From an uncultured Pleurocapsa sp. (GTDB lineage: Bacteria > Cyanobacteriota > Cyanobacteriia > Cyanobacteriales > Xenococcaceae), in assembly GCA_937884735.1 (NCBI GenBank), contig CAKZYI010000042.1, positions 1-11,846 of the forward strand: a stretch of 11,846 nucleotides of DNA, read 5' to 3'. Below, piece after piece: positions 1-7,032 of the stretch. Both the position numbers and the translations under genes were made by a program. The notes under the pieces were generated by a model. It ran no database searches. It was not told the DNA's origin and was given only the letters and a program-made list of their open reading frames with translations. Each line of letters opens with the position of its first letter. Position 1 is the stretch's first letter.

Positions 1-2649
1 TATTCCTTCTGGCAAGTTAGCATCGGCTAGAATTGATTCCAACTCTTCCATTGCCTCATTAAAGCTTGCTTTCTCCGATAAGTTTCCTGCAATAATAAAT
101 ACATTACGCTGATTGATGCGTTGAATTTCTCCTGGTGCTTCCCCTAAGTTGATACTGGCTACATCGCTTAGTTTGATGGAACTATTGTTGCTGGTTAATA
201 AAGGTAGCTGTTGCAACTGCGGAATAGATTGACGATATCTTTGGTCTAACCTTACTCTAATATCTATTAGACGTTGTTCTCGTTGAAGTTGAGATGCGAT
301 CGCACCATTAATCGCAGTTTGTACCGTTGTACCTAGTTCAGTCACGCTATAGCCCGAATCTGTAATACGAGAATAGTTGGGTTGAATCTGTATTTCTGGC
401 TGTTTGCTGTCAGCGTCTCCACGATATCTAGCCAACGTAGCCTTTTCATCTAATACTTTGAGTAATTCTTCCCCTGTTTTTTCTAGTAACGCTAAATTTT
501 CGCTTTGCAAAACCAAGTCTACATCCGAACCCACAGGAGCATTATTTAGATTTAAGCCTCTAATGCGACTGGGAAAAAGACGCAGGCGAGTGTCAACTAA
601 ATTAAAGCGATCAAATTCTTGATTGACTCGCTCAACATAAGCATCAATATCACCATCAGGATTTAAAGTTATGGTGCTAGAGCTACGCAATAGATTATCA
701 ATAGTGGTGCTACCAAACAGAAAGCCTCCCGCAGAGGTGAAGACATACTGGGTTTCTGGTTGACGTAAAAAAACCTCTTCTGCGGCTTGCATTACAAAAC
801 GATTGTCTGACAAATCTGTCCCTGAAGGAAAACGAGCAAAAAGCTGCGCTTGTCCTGTATTGAGGGAGGGTAATATTTCTTGGGGTAAATTTTGCCAAAT
901 TTGATAGCTGCTTCCGCCTAAGATTGCCAATGCCAAAGCAATAATTATTAAGCGATAACCAATTACCTTCCCTAAAATGCGCCCGTATAGATTATTGATT
1001 TTGCTGAATTGACGGTTAAACCAGACTAAAAAAGCCAACTTTTCCACCTTGCTAGTTTGAGGAATACTCAACAGCCTAGAAGCTAACATGGGGACTACAG
1101 TCAAAGCGATAATCAAAGATGCTGCGATCGCAAAACTAACGGTTAGAATCAATTATCGAAACTAAAGGGAAAACGAGCCACCGATTATCTGAAAAGGTAA
1201 TACGGAGACTAAGTTAGGTGCAGTCGAAGCAATTAAAGCAGATTCTACCTCTGCACTAGCCAAAATCGCATTATCAATCGCCGTAGGGGTGAATTGCGCC
1301 ATGTACCCTAAAGGATAACGCTCTCCATAAAACGAGTCCTTTGGAGATTCGCTCCTGCAAGAATCGCCTCTACTATCAATTTGGTTATGTCTTTCAGCAA
1401 TATTTTCCAGCATCACAATGGAGTTGTCCACCACAATACCCACACCTAAAGCCAATCCACCCAGACTAAAAATATTAATCGAAAGACCAAACAATTTCAT
1501 TAAAATAATTGCCATCAAGGTAGCTAGAGGAATGGCAATGACGATAATGAAAGTTTGACGTAACGAACCCAAAAATAAAAAAACTGCGATCGCCGCTAAG
1601 AGAGTTCCCATTGCACCCGCACTGACTACATTAGCGATCGAACTACTGATAAACTTGGATTCATCTTTGGTTGTTACTAGCTCTATATCTTCAGAAATGA
1701 GATTCGATTTTCGCAAACTAGCAATCTTAGTCTTTATTTTGTTAATAACTTCAATGCTGTTAGCGTCTGGTTGTTTTTGTACGCTAAGTTTGACGGCGGG
1801 TTCGCCATTAAGAGTTACAAATAAAGTTTGTTCGGCTATGCCATCATCGATTTGGGCTACATCTTCGAGGTCGATCGATCCCTGATTGGGCAAATTAAGA
1901 CTTATATTGCGGATTTGCTCGATATTTCGCCACTGTCCGACAGTTCTAACCAATGGATCTCCAGCTTCTCCTCTAAGTCTACCTCCCGCCAGATCGCGAT
2001 TGCCTTCTCTTAGGCGATTCGTAATGGCATTAAACCCCAACCCCACAGCCTGCAATCTTGATAGATCGACATTTATACCAATCTCTTCTGTAACCCCTCC
2101 TGCCACATCTACCGATGCTACCCCAGGAATAATATTCAATTCACGGGCTAATTCTTCCTCTGCAAAAATTCTCAAAGCCAAGTCATCCAAAGAAGCCGAT
2201 TCAATAGCAAACTCATAAATTGGCTGCTGGGAAGGCTCAAACTTGAAGATGCTACCGTTGCTTACTAGGTCGGGAAGACTATCTCGATTGCGATTAAAAA
2301 TAGCCGTCGCATCAGATAAAGCGCGGTCAATATTATCTCCTGGGCGAAAATAAAGATTTAAGCGCGCTCTGCCTTCTCTAGTTTCGGAAAATATTTGCTC
2401 CAATCCTTCTGTCGCATTTAAAGCTTGTTCTAAAGGCTTAGTGACTTCTTCTAGTACTACTTGAGGCGATGCACCAGGAATAGTTACCGCCACCCCAATA
2501 CGAGGATAGGTAATCGGTGGCAATAGGTCTACCGGAAGACGAAATACAAAAAAAATACCAAGCACAATCATCGTGAGTGCCAGCATAAGGGTGCCTAAAT
2601 GACGACGAATTGAGATCGCACAGATAGAATGCTTGGTGTTGGGTATCAT
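1..2649 (-). pseudogene. RND efflux permease (AcrB/HAE type), nonsense-interrupted, partial at left edge
   Basis: The family makes inner-membrane proton-driven pumps that work with a periplasmic adaptor and an outer-membrane channel. Codons 1-495 give TM1 (about residues 18-38, ending near FRLPVDLLPPITYPRIGV), the first porter domain, and the TM2-TM4 block with GLALGVGIVVDNSIVMLENI; Asp408 is the expected proton-relay position. The same frame continues to base 1 with the TM5-TM6 motif VVPMLASRLL, a TM7-like segment and the second porter domain. I checked this frame from base 1164 down to base 1; its only stops are TAG (1162-1164) and TAA (1153-1155). Alignment by eye to relatives keeps the spacing exact, so each is explained by one substitution (for example TTG to TAG, GAA to TAA). 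A 26-codon insertion at residues 428-453 is described separately. Roughly 150-200 further codons should lie beyond the edge. No adaptor gene is visible. The start ATG has no clear Shine-Dalgarno. A sequencing error is the main alternative to a true pseudogene. Confidence 0.88.
1291..1368 (-). repeat. 78-bp in-frame palindromic repeat-like insertion inside the RND gene
   Basis: Where relatives have a short loop between MLENIAE and EVESALIAS, this gene carries an extra 26 codons (residues 428-453, from GDSCRSESPKD to MAQF) unlike any RND sequence. The DNA contains two imperfect hairpins: GGAGATTC (1343-1350) with GAATCGCC (1361-1368), one mismatch, and AAGGA (1311-1315) with TCCTT (1338-1342). 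The look, with short GC-richer arms and AAAGGA/TCCTTT blocks, matches the small dispersed palindromic repeats that litter cyanobacterial genomes and sometimes insert in frame. The length is a multiple of three, so the frame survives. Exact borders are inferred, and no second copy is visible in this window. Confidence 0.55.
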
Positions 2650-2702
2650 AAAGACGATCGCGGTAGTTTAAATTAAGCTTTAATCTTTTAAACTATGATA
2701 AA

Positions 2703-2747
2703 GTGCATCATCATCCAGAAGACAGCATTCTTATACCTAAATGATGA
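2703..2747. promoter_or_regulatory. Spaced inverted repeat upstream of the RND gene
   Basis: TCATCAT (2708-2714) and ATGATGA (2741-2747) are perfect 7-base inverted repeats 26 bases apart. The outer flanks GTG and CAC also match if two bases bulge. It lies about 55-100 bases upstream of the RND start, a suitable place for an operator or a leader-RNA stem. No regulator gene is visible nearby, so the role is inferred from position only. Confidence 0.3.
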
Positions 2748-2781
2748 CACACCCCCATCGAAACCTTAAAACATACTTAAG

Positions 2782-2793
2782 ACGATTAATCGT
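2782..2793. promoter_or_regulatory. 12-bp perfect palindrome in the RRM-RND intergenic region
   Basis: ACGATTAATCGT reads the same on both strands. It lies about 130 bases upstream of the RND start and about 75 bases downstream of the RRM stop. A dimeric repressor of the TetR or MarR sort could use such a site for an efflux gene, but this is positional inference; a 12-base palindrome in AT-rich DNA can also arise by chance. Confidence 0.25.
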
Positions 2794-2822
2794 ATTACGT
2801 TGCTGGTGATGAATCTTTAGAT

Positions 2823-2843
2823 AAGGAAAAATATCTTTCCCTT
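2823..2843 (-). terminator. Weak hairpin after the RRM gene
   Basis: On the minus strand AAGGGAAA can pair with TTTTTCCTT across a short GATA-type loop, with one G-T pair, about 25 bases beyond the RRM stop codon. The placement suits transcript ending, but no run of T follows the stem, so it is at best a weak intrinsic terminator. Confidence 0.3.
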
Positions 2844-2867
2844 ACCCTCCAAACAAACAAAACAGAT

Positions 2868-3155
2868 TTAGTTATTCGCAAATCTGCGAGTACCACCATC
2901 AGAATTACTAGATTCTCTTGGTCTGGCTTTATTTACTCGGATAGTACGTCCCATCCATTCTGCCCCATCTAGGGTGTTAATTGCTTCTGTTTCTTCTTCA
3001 TCTGTATTCATTTCCACAAAGCCAAAACCACGTTTGCGACCTGTCTCGCGGTCTGTAGGGAGGTGGACGCGCTTAACATTTCCGTATTCTCCAAAGACTT
3101 CCTGTAAGTCTTCTGGTGTAACCTCATAGTTGAGATTACCAACATAAATCGACAT
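2868..3155 (-). CDS. Small RRM-type RNA-binding protein (cyanobacterial Rbp family)
   Basis: This 95-residue protein is essentially one RNA recognition motif. RNP2 is IYVGNL at residues 3-8 and RNP1 is RGFGFVEM at residues 42-49, with aromatic residues Tyr4, Phe44 and Phe46 placed to stack on RNA bases. A short basic tail follows (RPRESSNSDGGTRRFANN) with little of the glycine-rich extension seen in cold-induced RbpA proteins. Cyanobacterial Rbp proteins bind single-stranded RNA; some are cold-induced and some help bring photosynthesis mRNAs to the thylakoid. Which member this is cannot be settled from sequence alone. The ATG is preceded by AGGAAA at good spacing. A gap of about 375 bases separates it from the divergent membrane-protein gene, leaving room for the long leader typical of cold-regulated rbp genes. 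Confidence 0.93.
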   Translation of the reverse strand: MSIYVGNLNYEVTPEDLQEVFGEYGNVKRVHLPTDRETGRKRGFGFVEMNTDEEETEAINTLDGAEWMGRTIRVNKARPRESSNSDGGTRRFANN

Positions 3156-3532
3156 TATTCTTGTTTCCTATTAGTAACGTATTTTACACAATGTTGAAAA
3201 CCAAGATAGGACAAGACAAACTTTATTGCGCCAACTAAGATTGCTCTCCTCTCCAGTTTTTCGACACCAATATTAACATTTTATCTATAAAATTATTAGT
3301 ACTAAATCTATCTTCGAGGACAATCACTCAAATAAAAAACTGTGGTATTTTAATCGTAGGTAAAGATAAGTAACGAAAATTAGAAAACTAGGTCATCAAA
3401 ATACCGAAAAAAGTTTTTTTTTCTAAATTGACGGCGAAGCAACCTGCTTTAATTTAAAAGCAAACTTACAGTCGCCATGTTGATGAACCTCCCCTACCTG
3501 CACAGATCACCATATTTTTTTTATATCTACTT
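3156..3532. other. 377-bp divergent intergenic region
   Basis: This is the shared upstream region of the RRM gene (minus) and the DUF3120-like gene (plus). It is AT-rich and contains an A6-G-T9 tract (3407-3422), a 6-bp hairpin TGCTTT/AAAGCA (3445-3462) and a 19-codon frame ending at the DUF3120-like start. I could not pick a convincing -35/-10 pair on either strand. No further gene is evident. Confidence 0.5.
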
Positions 3533-3536
3533 GTGA
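3477..3536 (+). other. 19-codon upstream ORF overlapping the DUF3120-like start (candidate)
   Basis: An ATG at 3477 opens a 19-codon frame (MLMNLPYLHRSPYFFYIYL) whose TGA overlaps the GTG start of the next gene as GTGA, the arrangement used in translational coupling. The downstream GTG has no Shine-Dalgarno of its own, which would make coupling useful. However, the small frame also lacks a clear ribosome site, and a frame this short can occur by chance. Confidence 0.25.
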
Positions 3537-4249
3537 CCACATCTAGTCCTAACTGTTCCTCCTCATCTCAATCTAATGTCCTTGGCTTACCCATAGACCA
3601 AAACCAAAATGGCAAAGCATGGCGAGTATTTTTAGCCGCCTCTTTTCTTGTATCAGTACCAGTATTCTTTCAAGCTCCTATAGTCCGCCTTTTTCCTGTA
3701 GTTAGCTTGGTCTTGAGCTTATTTTGGGTAGGATTGGGCTGGTTTCTTTACCGTCGTCCCCAAACTAGCTTATGGGGAGATCTTATTTTAGGCTTTAGCT
3801 GGAGCTGGTTAGCTGGTTCTATTTATTGGGGCTGGCTAAGGGCAGAACCCCTAATTCATATGCCTATTGAGGCTATTGGTCTACCTTTTGCTCTCTGGGG
3901 TGTTTGGCGAGGATGGGGAAAAGTGGGAAATTTCTTTTATTTGGGTTCTCTTTTGGGTACAGCTATTACCGACCTCTATTTTTATATTGCCGATGTGATT
4001 CCTTATTGGCGCAAGCTAATGACAGTAGATGTCGATCCTGCCCTGGCTGCACCGATTCTCAAATCGGCATTGGCTCAGGTACAAACTCCCTGGGGAATTA
4101 GTTGGGCGGTTGTGCTGGTTAATATTTTATTAGCGGTCAGTATGTGGTCTTTAAAGAAAACCGAGTTACACTGGTGGGCATTCGCTGGAGCAGTGTTAAG
4201 CACAATTTTGGTAGACAGCTTATTTTTGTTGGCTGCTTATGTCGCATAA
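3533..4249 (+). CDS. DUF3120-like integral membrane protein
   Basis: The 238-residue product has a polar Ser/Asn/Gln-rich N-terminus (about 1-28) and then mostly hydrophobic sequence with some five or six likely membrane segments: about 31-48, 52-72, 79-100, 112-125, 132-152, 188-205 and 214-237, some possibly re-entrant. It is rich in Trp and Gly (WGDLILGFSWSWLAGSIYWGWLRAEP, split by short polar turns). The overall pattern, including the YWRKLMTVDVDPALAAPIL loop near 156-176, fits my memory of the cyanobacterial family named DUF3120, whose function is unknown. No in-frame ATG lies near the conserved region; GTG at 3533 is the first usable start, with no clear ribosome site. The OppB-type permease begins 93 bases downstream on the same strand, so cotranscription is possible, but a functional link is not shown. 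Confidence 0.82.
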   Translation: MTTSSPNCSSSSQSNVLGLPIDQNQNGKAWRVFLAASFLVSVPVFFQAPIVRLFPVVSLVLSLFWVGLGWFLYRRPQTSLWGDLILGFSWSWLAGSIYWGWLRAEPLIHMPIEAIGLPFALWGVWRGWGKVGNFFYLGSLLGTAITDLYFYIADVIPYWRKLMTVDVDPALAAPILKSALAQVQTPWGISWAVVLVNILLAVSMWSLKKTELHWWAFAGAVLSTILVDSLFLLAAYVA

Positions 4250-4271
4250 TTGCTACTTCGACGTTGATCGG

Positions 4272-4303
4272 GACTAGATGACTAGGAGATTAGGAGACTA
4301 GAG
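4272..4303 (+). repeat. Four tandem 8-bp purine-rich units
   Basis: The bases divide exactly into four 8-mers with consensus GACTAGGA (variants GACTAGAT, GATTAGGA, GACTAGAG) at 4272, 4280, 4288 and 4296. This resembles the short tandemly repeated sequences common between genes in filamentous and colonial cyanobacteria. It fills the gap between the DUF3120-like gene and the ABC permease. Confidence 0.75.
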
Positions 4304-4338
4304 TTCCTTATCCTTTATCCCTTATTCCTCATCCTTAA
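4304..4338 (+). repeat. Five tandem 7-bp pyrimidine-rich units
   Basis: This directly follows the 8-mer array with no gap. The stretch divides into five 7-mers of consensus TCCTTA plus one base (TTCCTTA, TCCTTTA, TCCCTTA, TTCCTCA, TCCTTAA). The array ends five bases before the permease ATG, so it occupies the place where a ribosome site would be. TCCTTA is nearly complementary to the TTAGGA part of the preceding array, so a long imperfect stem is possible in the transcript. Confidence 0.75.
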
Positions 4339-4342
4339 AAAT

Positions 4343-5392
4343 ATGGCTCAAAGTACTCATGTTGCTGCAAAATCTCTCTTGTCTGTCTTACAAAATAGTT
4401 TGAGTAGTGAAACTACTCTCTACATAATTAAAAGGCTTTCTCAGGGTGCTTTAACTCTAGTTTTGGCATCTGCGCTGTGCTTTTTTATAGTGGAATTAGC
4501 CCCTGGAGATTATTTAGATACTCTCAAGGAAAATCCTCAAATAACCCCTGAAAGGATTGCAGAATTAACCCAGCAGTTTGGTCTGGATAAGCCGCCAATA
4601 ATTCAATATTTTCGCTGGTTATGGCGTATTGTCACCAGGTTTGATTTTGGCGAAAGCTTTGTCTATTTTCGTTCTGTATCTTCATTACTAGTAGAACGCA
4701 TTCCTGCAACTCTTCTTTTAGCACTATCTTCTTTTATTTTGACATGGGCGATCGCTATTCCCTTGGGAATGTTAAGCGCAGTTAAACAAAATACGGCTGT
4801 TGATAAAGTATTAAGAGTACTAAGTTACTTTGGTCAAGGCTTTCCTAGCTTTATTACAGCACTGATATTCTTGATTATTGCTCAATTATTGTCGCCAATT
4901 TTTCCTGTAGGGGGCATGACTAGTATCAACCATGATGAACTATCTGTATTGGGCAAAATACTAGATATTAGCTGGCATATGGTGTTGCCCACCATCGCCC
5001 TTAGCATTACTAGTTTTGCAGGGCTACAACGCCTAACCAGGGGTCAATTGCTAGATGTTCTACGCCAGGACTATATTCAGACAGCTAGAGCTAAAGGTTT
5101 ACCAGAAAATAAGGTTATTTATGTCCATGCTCTAAGAAATGCGATCAACCCTTTAATAACTCTTTTGGGCTTTGAATTTGCTAGTCTGCTAGGCGGCTCT
5201 TTTATTGCTGAATTTTTCTTTAATTGGCCAGGGTTAGGTACTCTAACTCTTCAGGCTGTAACTGCTCAAGACAAGTATTTAGTCATGGCTAGTCTAATGA
5301 TGGGGGCAACCATGTTAATCGTAGGAAATCTATTAGCAGATTTACTCTTAAAGACAGTCGATCCTAGAATTAAATTGGAAGATCTTAAGTAA
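4343..5392 (+). CDS. ABC transporter permease, OppB/DppB type
   Basis: This 349-residue inner-membrane permease subunit belongs to the peptide/nickel class of ABC importers. A first membrane span lies at about 35-51 (ALTLVLASALCFFIVELAPGD), followed by a periplasmic loop with the family hallmark FGLDKPPIIQYFRWL. Further spans lie near 119-140, 165-190, 210-228, 275-297 and 318-338. The cytoplasmic EAA loop that docks on the ATPase is clear: DYIQTARAKGL from residue 243, then LRNAINPLITLLG. The C-terminus DPRIKL is also typical. Usual length is about 310-340; here about 24 extra polar residues precede the first span. No partner permease, ATPase or binding protein is present, so the substrate cannot be named. 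Scattered subunits of such systems are common in cyanobacteria. No Shine-Dalgarno precedes the ATG; tandem repeats lie there instead. Confidence 0.93.
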   Translation: MAQSTHVAAKSLLSVLQNSLSSETTLYIIKRLSQGALTLVLASALCFFIVELAPGDYLDTLKENPQITPERIAELTQQFGLDKPPIIQYFRWLWRIVTRFDFGESFVYFRSVSSLLVERIPATLLLALSSFILTWAIAIPLGMLSAVKQNTAVDKVLRVLSYFGQGFPSFITALIFLIIAQLLSPIFPVGGMTSINHDELSVLGKILDISWHMVLPTIALSITSFAGLQRLTRGQLLDVLRQDYIQTARAKGLPENKVIYVHALRNAINPLITLLGFEFASLLGGSFIAEFFFNWPGLGTLTLQAVTAQDKYLVMASLMMGATMLIVGNLLADLLLKTVDPRIKLEDLK

Positions 5393-5443
5393 AGAGTAGG
5401 GAAGAAGGGGATTTAGTGAGAAATAGCAGGAGTAAAATAGATA

Positions 5444-5728
5444 ATGTTACTACAGGTTAATTATGTAATTCGTTCAAGAAAAGACGGCAAGTATTTGGTG
5501 GCGCGTTTACCAGAACAAAGCGGAATTGAAGCTAGCTATCTATTGGTGTTCCAGCAAGACTATGACGCTCTAAGTTATATTAACACCCACGGAAAGGAAT
5601 ATAGCGATCGCCTTACCGTTGAAACTGCATCTCCGACTCAACTTAAAAGCCTAATGGAAAGATGGAGTTATGCAGGTTTTGGCATTGTCAAAGATCCCCT
5701 TGTCCCAAATATTCAATTTGTCTCCTAA
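5444..5728 (+). CDS. Conserved-looking hypothetical protein, 94 aa
   Basis: I do not recognise this gene. The product is small, soluble and mixed alpha/beta in appearance, with no signal peptide or membrane span. It opens with a probable beta strand (LQVNYVIRSRKDGKYLVARL), has a central YLLVFQQDYDALSYINTH segment and ends ERWSYAGFGIVKDPLVPNIQFVS. The start is supported by an AGGAG-like ribosome site about ten bases upstream. It begins 51 bases after the permease stop on the same strand, in a purine-rich spacer, and could be its cotranscribed neighbour. The frame contains a HIP1 octamer at 5604 read through in frame, and codon use matches the neighbours, so it looks like a real gene. It converges tail to tail with the broken gene that ends at 5745. 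Confidence 0.75.
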   Translation: MLLQVNYVIRSRKDGKYLVARLPEQSGIEASYLLVFQQDYDALSYINTHGKEYSDRLTVETASPTQLKSLMERWSYAGFGIVKDPLVPNIQFVS

Positions 5729-5744
5729 TCTCAGCAATCATTAA

Positions 5745-6155
5745 TTACCCGCCTTTCCAGCAATTTGATTCAACCAAAATACCCTGATATTGCCTTACCT
5801 TTTCTAAAGTCATAAAATAAGCCCAGGCTCGATCTATCGGCTGGTTGTTTGAGCTATAAACTAAAACCAAACGACGATAGTATTCATTCAAACTATCGGG
5901 TTGTTTTGGCTGATAGCCTTCTAGTCTGTCTAAATTATTCAGAACCCCAGGATTTTTAAAGGTCAATAATACTACTTGAATTTTTTATTCTCCCTCTGTC
6001 ATTGCAGGATCGCATAAAGGCAAGTCATATAATATTCCCTTGGCATAGGCTATTTGTTGGGATTCAACATAGCCATCACAATAAGCAGCAAAATTCGCTT
6101 CTCCTGGTTTGAGAGTTCCATAAACAAATACCTTGAGGCTTGATTCGGGCTTCAT
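5745..6155 (-). pseudogene. Gamma-glutamylcyclotransferase-like (AIG2/GGCT fold), interrupted by TAA
   Basis: The family releases 5-oxoproline from gamma-glutamyl compounds. From ATG at 6155 the frame gives LKVFVYGTLKPGEANF (residues 7-22), the family's nucleotide-loop-like signature, then LPLCDPAMTEGE. A TAA (5985-5987, codon 57) follows, after which the same frame continues KIQVVLLTF, LDRLEGY with the likely catalytic Glu, YYRRLVLVY and WAYFMTLEKVRQYQGI, ending at TAA 5747-5745. The total of about 136 codons is normal for the family, so a single base change explains the break. CDP also replaces the nearly invariant GYP, which hints at relaxed selection. A TTG nine codons further upstream (6182) is open but adds residues relatives lack. 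It is divergent from xth and convergent with the 94-residue gene. Two separate small proteins would each lack half the fold. Confidence 0.82.
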
Positions 6156-6249
6156 AAGCAATATGGGTAAGAAGGAAATCAATACAGGAACATCAATGCA
6201 TCATAATTAATATTTGATTAAAAATAAAATATAGTTAGGATTTAAAGTA

Positions 6250-7032
6250 TTGAGAGTAGCTACTTGGAACGTTAATTCAATTCGGAGTCGTCAGCAAATT
6301 GTAATTGATTGGCTACAACAACATCAGGTAGAAGTGCTTTGTTTGCAAGAAACTAAAGTTCAAGATCATCAATTTCCGCGATCGCCTTTTGAAGATTTAG
6401 GTTATAACCTGTATATATCTGGGCAAAAGTCTTATAACGGTGTTGCTATATTTAGCTTAAAACCTTTAAAAGAGGTTATTTATGGCTTTAGTCCAATAGT
6501 CTGTGATAGAGCCGAAGATTTTGACCAGCAAAAGCGAGTCATTAGCGGTGTTATTGATAATGTCAGAATTGTCAATCTTTATGTTCCCAATGGTTCGGCT
6601 TTGGGCAGCGACAAATATGAATATAAATTAAATTGGCTGGCACTGTTGCATCAGTATCTCCAAAAGCTTCAGACAGAACAATCAAATATTTCTGTTTGTG
6701 GAGATTTTAATATTGCTCTAGAAGACAAAGATATCTACACAAACAAAGCTAGAGACAAGCACATCATGTCTTCTCCTACCGAAAGACAAGCTTTAAACAA
6801 GGTATTGGAATTGGGCTTCCAAGACGCTTTTCGCAAATTCACTACCGAAGAAGGTCATTTTAGCTGGTGGGATTATCGTGCTGGAGGTTTTACTCGCAAT
6901 CGCGGCTGGCGTATAGATCATCATTATTTGACCAACGATCTATATCAACAGGCAGTTAAATGTTGGATTGATGTAGAACCCAGAAAATTAGAAAAACCCA
7001 GCGACCACGCACCCGTCATTGTAGAATTATGA
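6250..7032 (+). CDS. xth: Exodeoxyribonuclease III / AP endonuclease
   Basis: This 260-residue repair enzyme cleaves DNA 5' of abasic sites and removes nucleotides 3' to 5' from duplex DNA in base excision repair. All family motifs are present in order: ATWNVNSIR with Asn7, LCLQETK with metal-binding Glu34, NLYVPNG near residue 110, GDFNIALEDKD with Asp152 and Asn154, the GWRIDHHYLT block near 222-231, and the terminal SDHAPV with catalytic His253. Length matches E. coli XthA (268). The start is TTG; AGGA at 6237-6240 lies nine bases upstream and the protein begins MRVATWN as relatives do, so the non-ATG start is well supported. A HIP1 octamer lies in frame at 6378. The gene stands alone, divergent from the broken cyclotransferase gene across a 94-base gap. 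A 380-base gap follows it. Confidence 0.96.
   Translation: MRVATWNVNSIRSRQQIVIDWLQQHQVEVLCLQETKVQDHQFPRSPFEDLGYNLYISGQKSYNGVAIFSLKPLKEVIYGFSPIVCDRAEDFDQQKRVISGVIDNVRIVNLYVPNGSALGSDKYEYKLNWLALLHQYLQKLQTEQSNISVCGDFNIALEDKDIYTNKARDKHIMSSPTERQALNKVLELGFQDAFRKFTTEEGHFSWWDYRAGGFTRNRGWRIDHHYLTNDLYQQAVKCWIDVEPRKLEKPSDHAPVIVEL

Noticed and set aside
404..622. Plus-strand frames opposite the RND gene (also 1655-2218)
   Set aside because: The minus strand encodes recognisable RND porter domain here; the plus-strand translations are Ser-rich and without motifs.
1153..1164. Alternative genetic code or programmed stop read-through
   Set aside because: Intact genes in the window end in TAA and TGA in the expected places, and two different stop codons would need to be read in the RND gene. 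Mutation or base error is simpler.
3407..3422. A6-G-T9 tract as an intrinsic terminator
   Set aside because: It lies between two divergent genes, has no GC stem, and no transcript is expected to end there.
4272..4338. CRISPR array
   Set aside because: The units are 7-8 bases with no spacers between them, so these are simple tandem repeats.
5745..6182. Reading the minus-strand stretch as two separate small proteins
   Set aside because: Both parts lie in one frame, join across a single TAA and together make one cyclotransferase-like fold of normal length; neither half would be functional alone.
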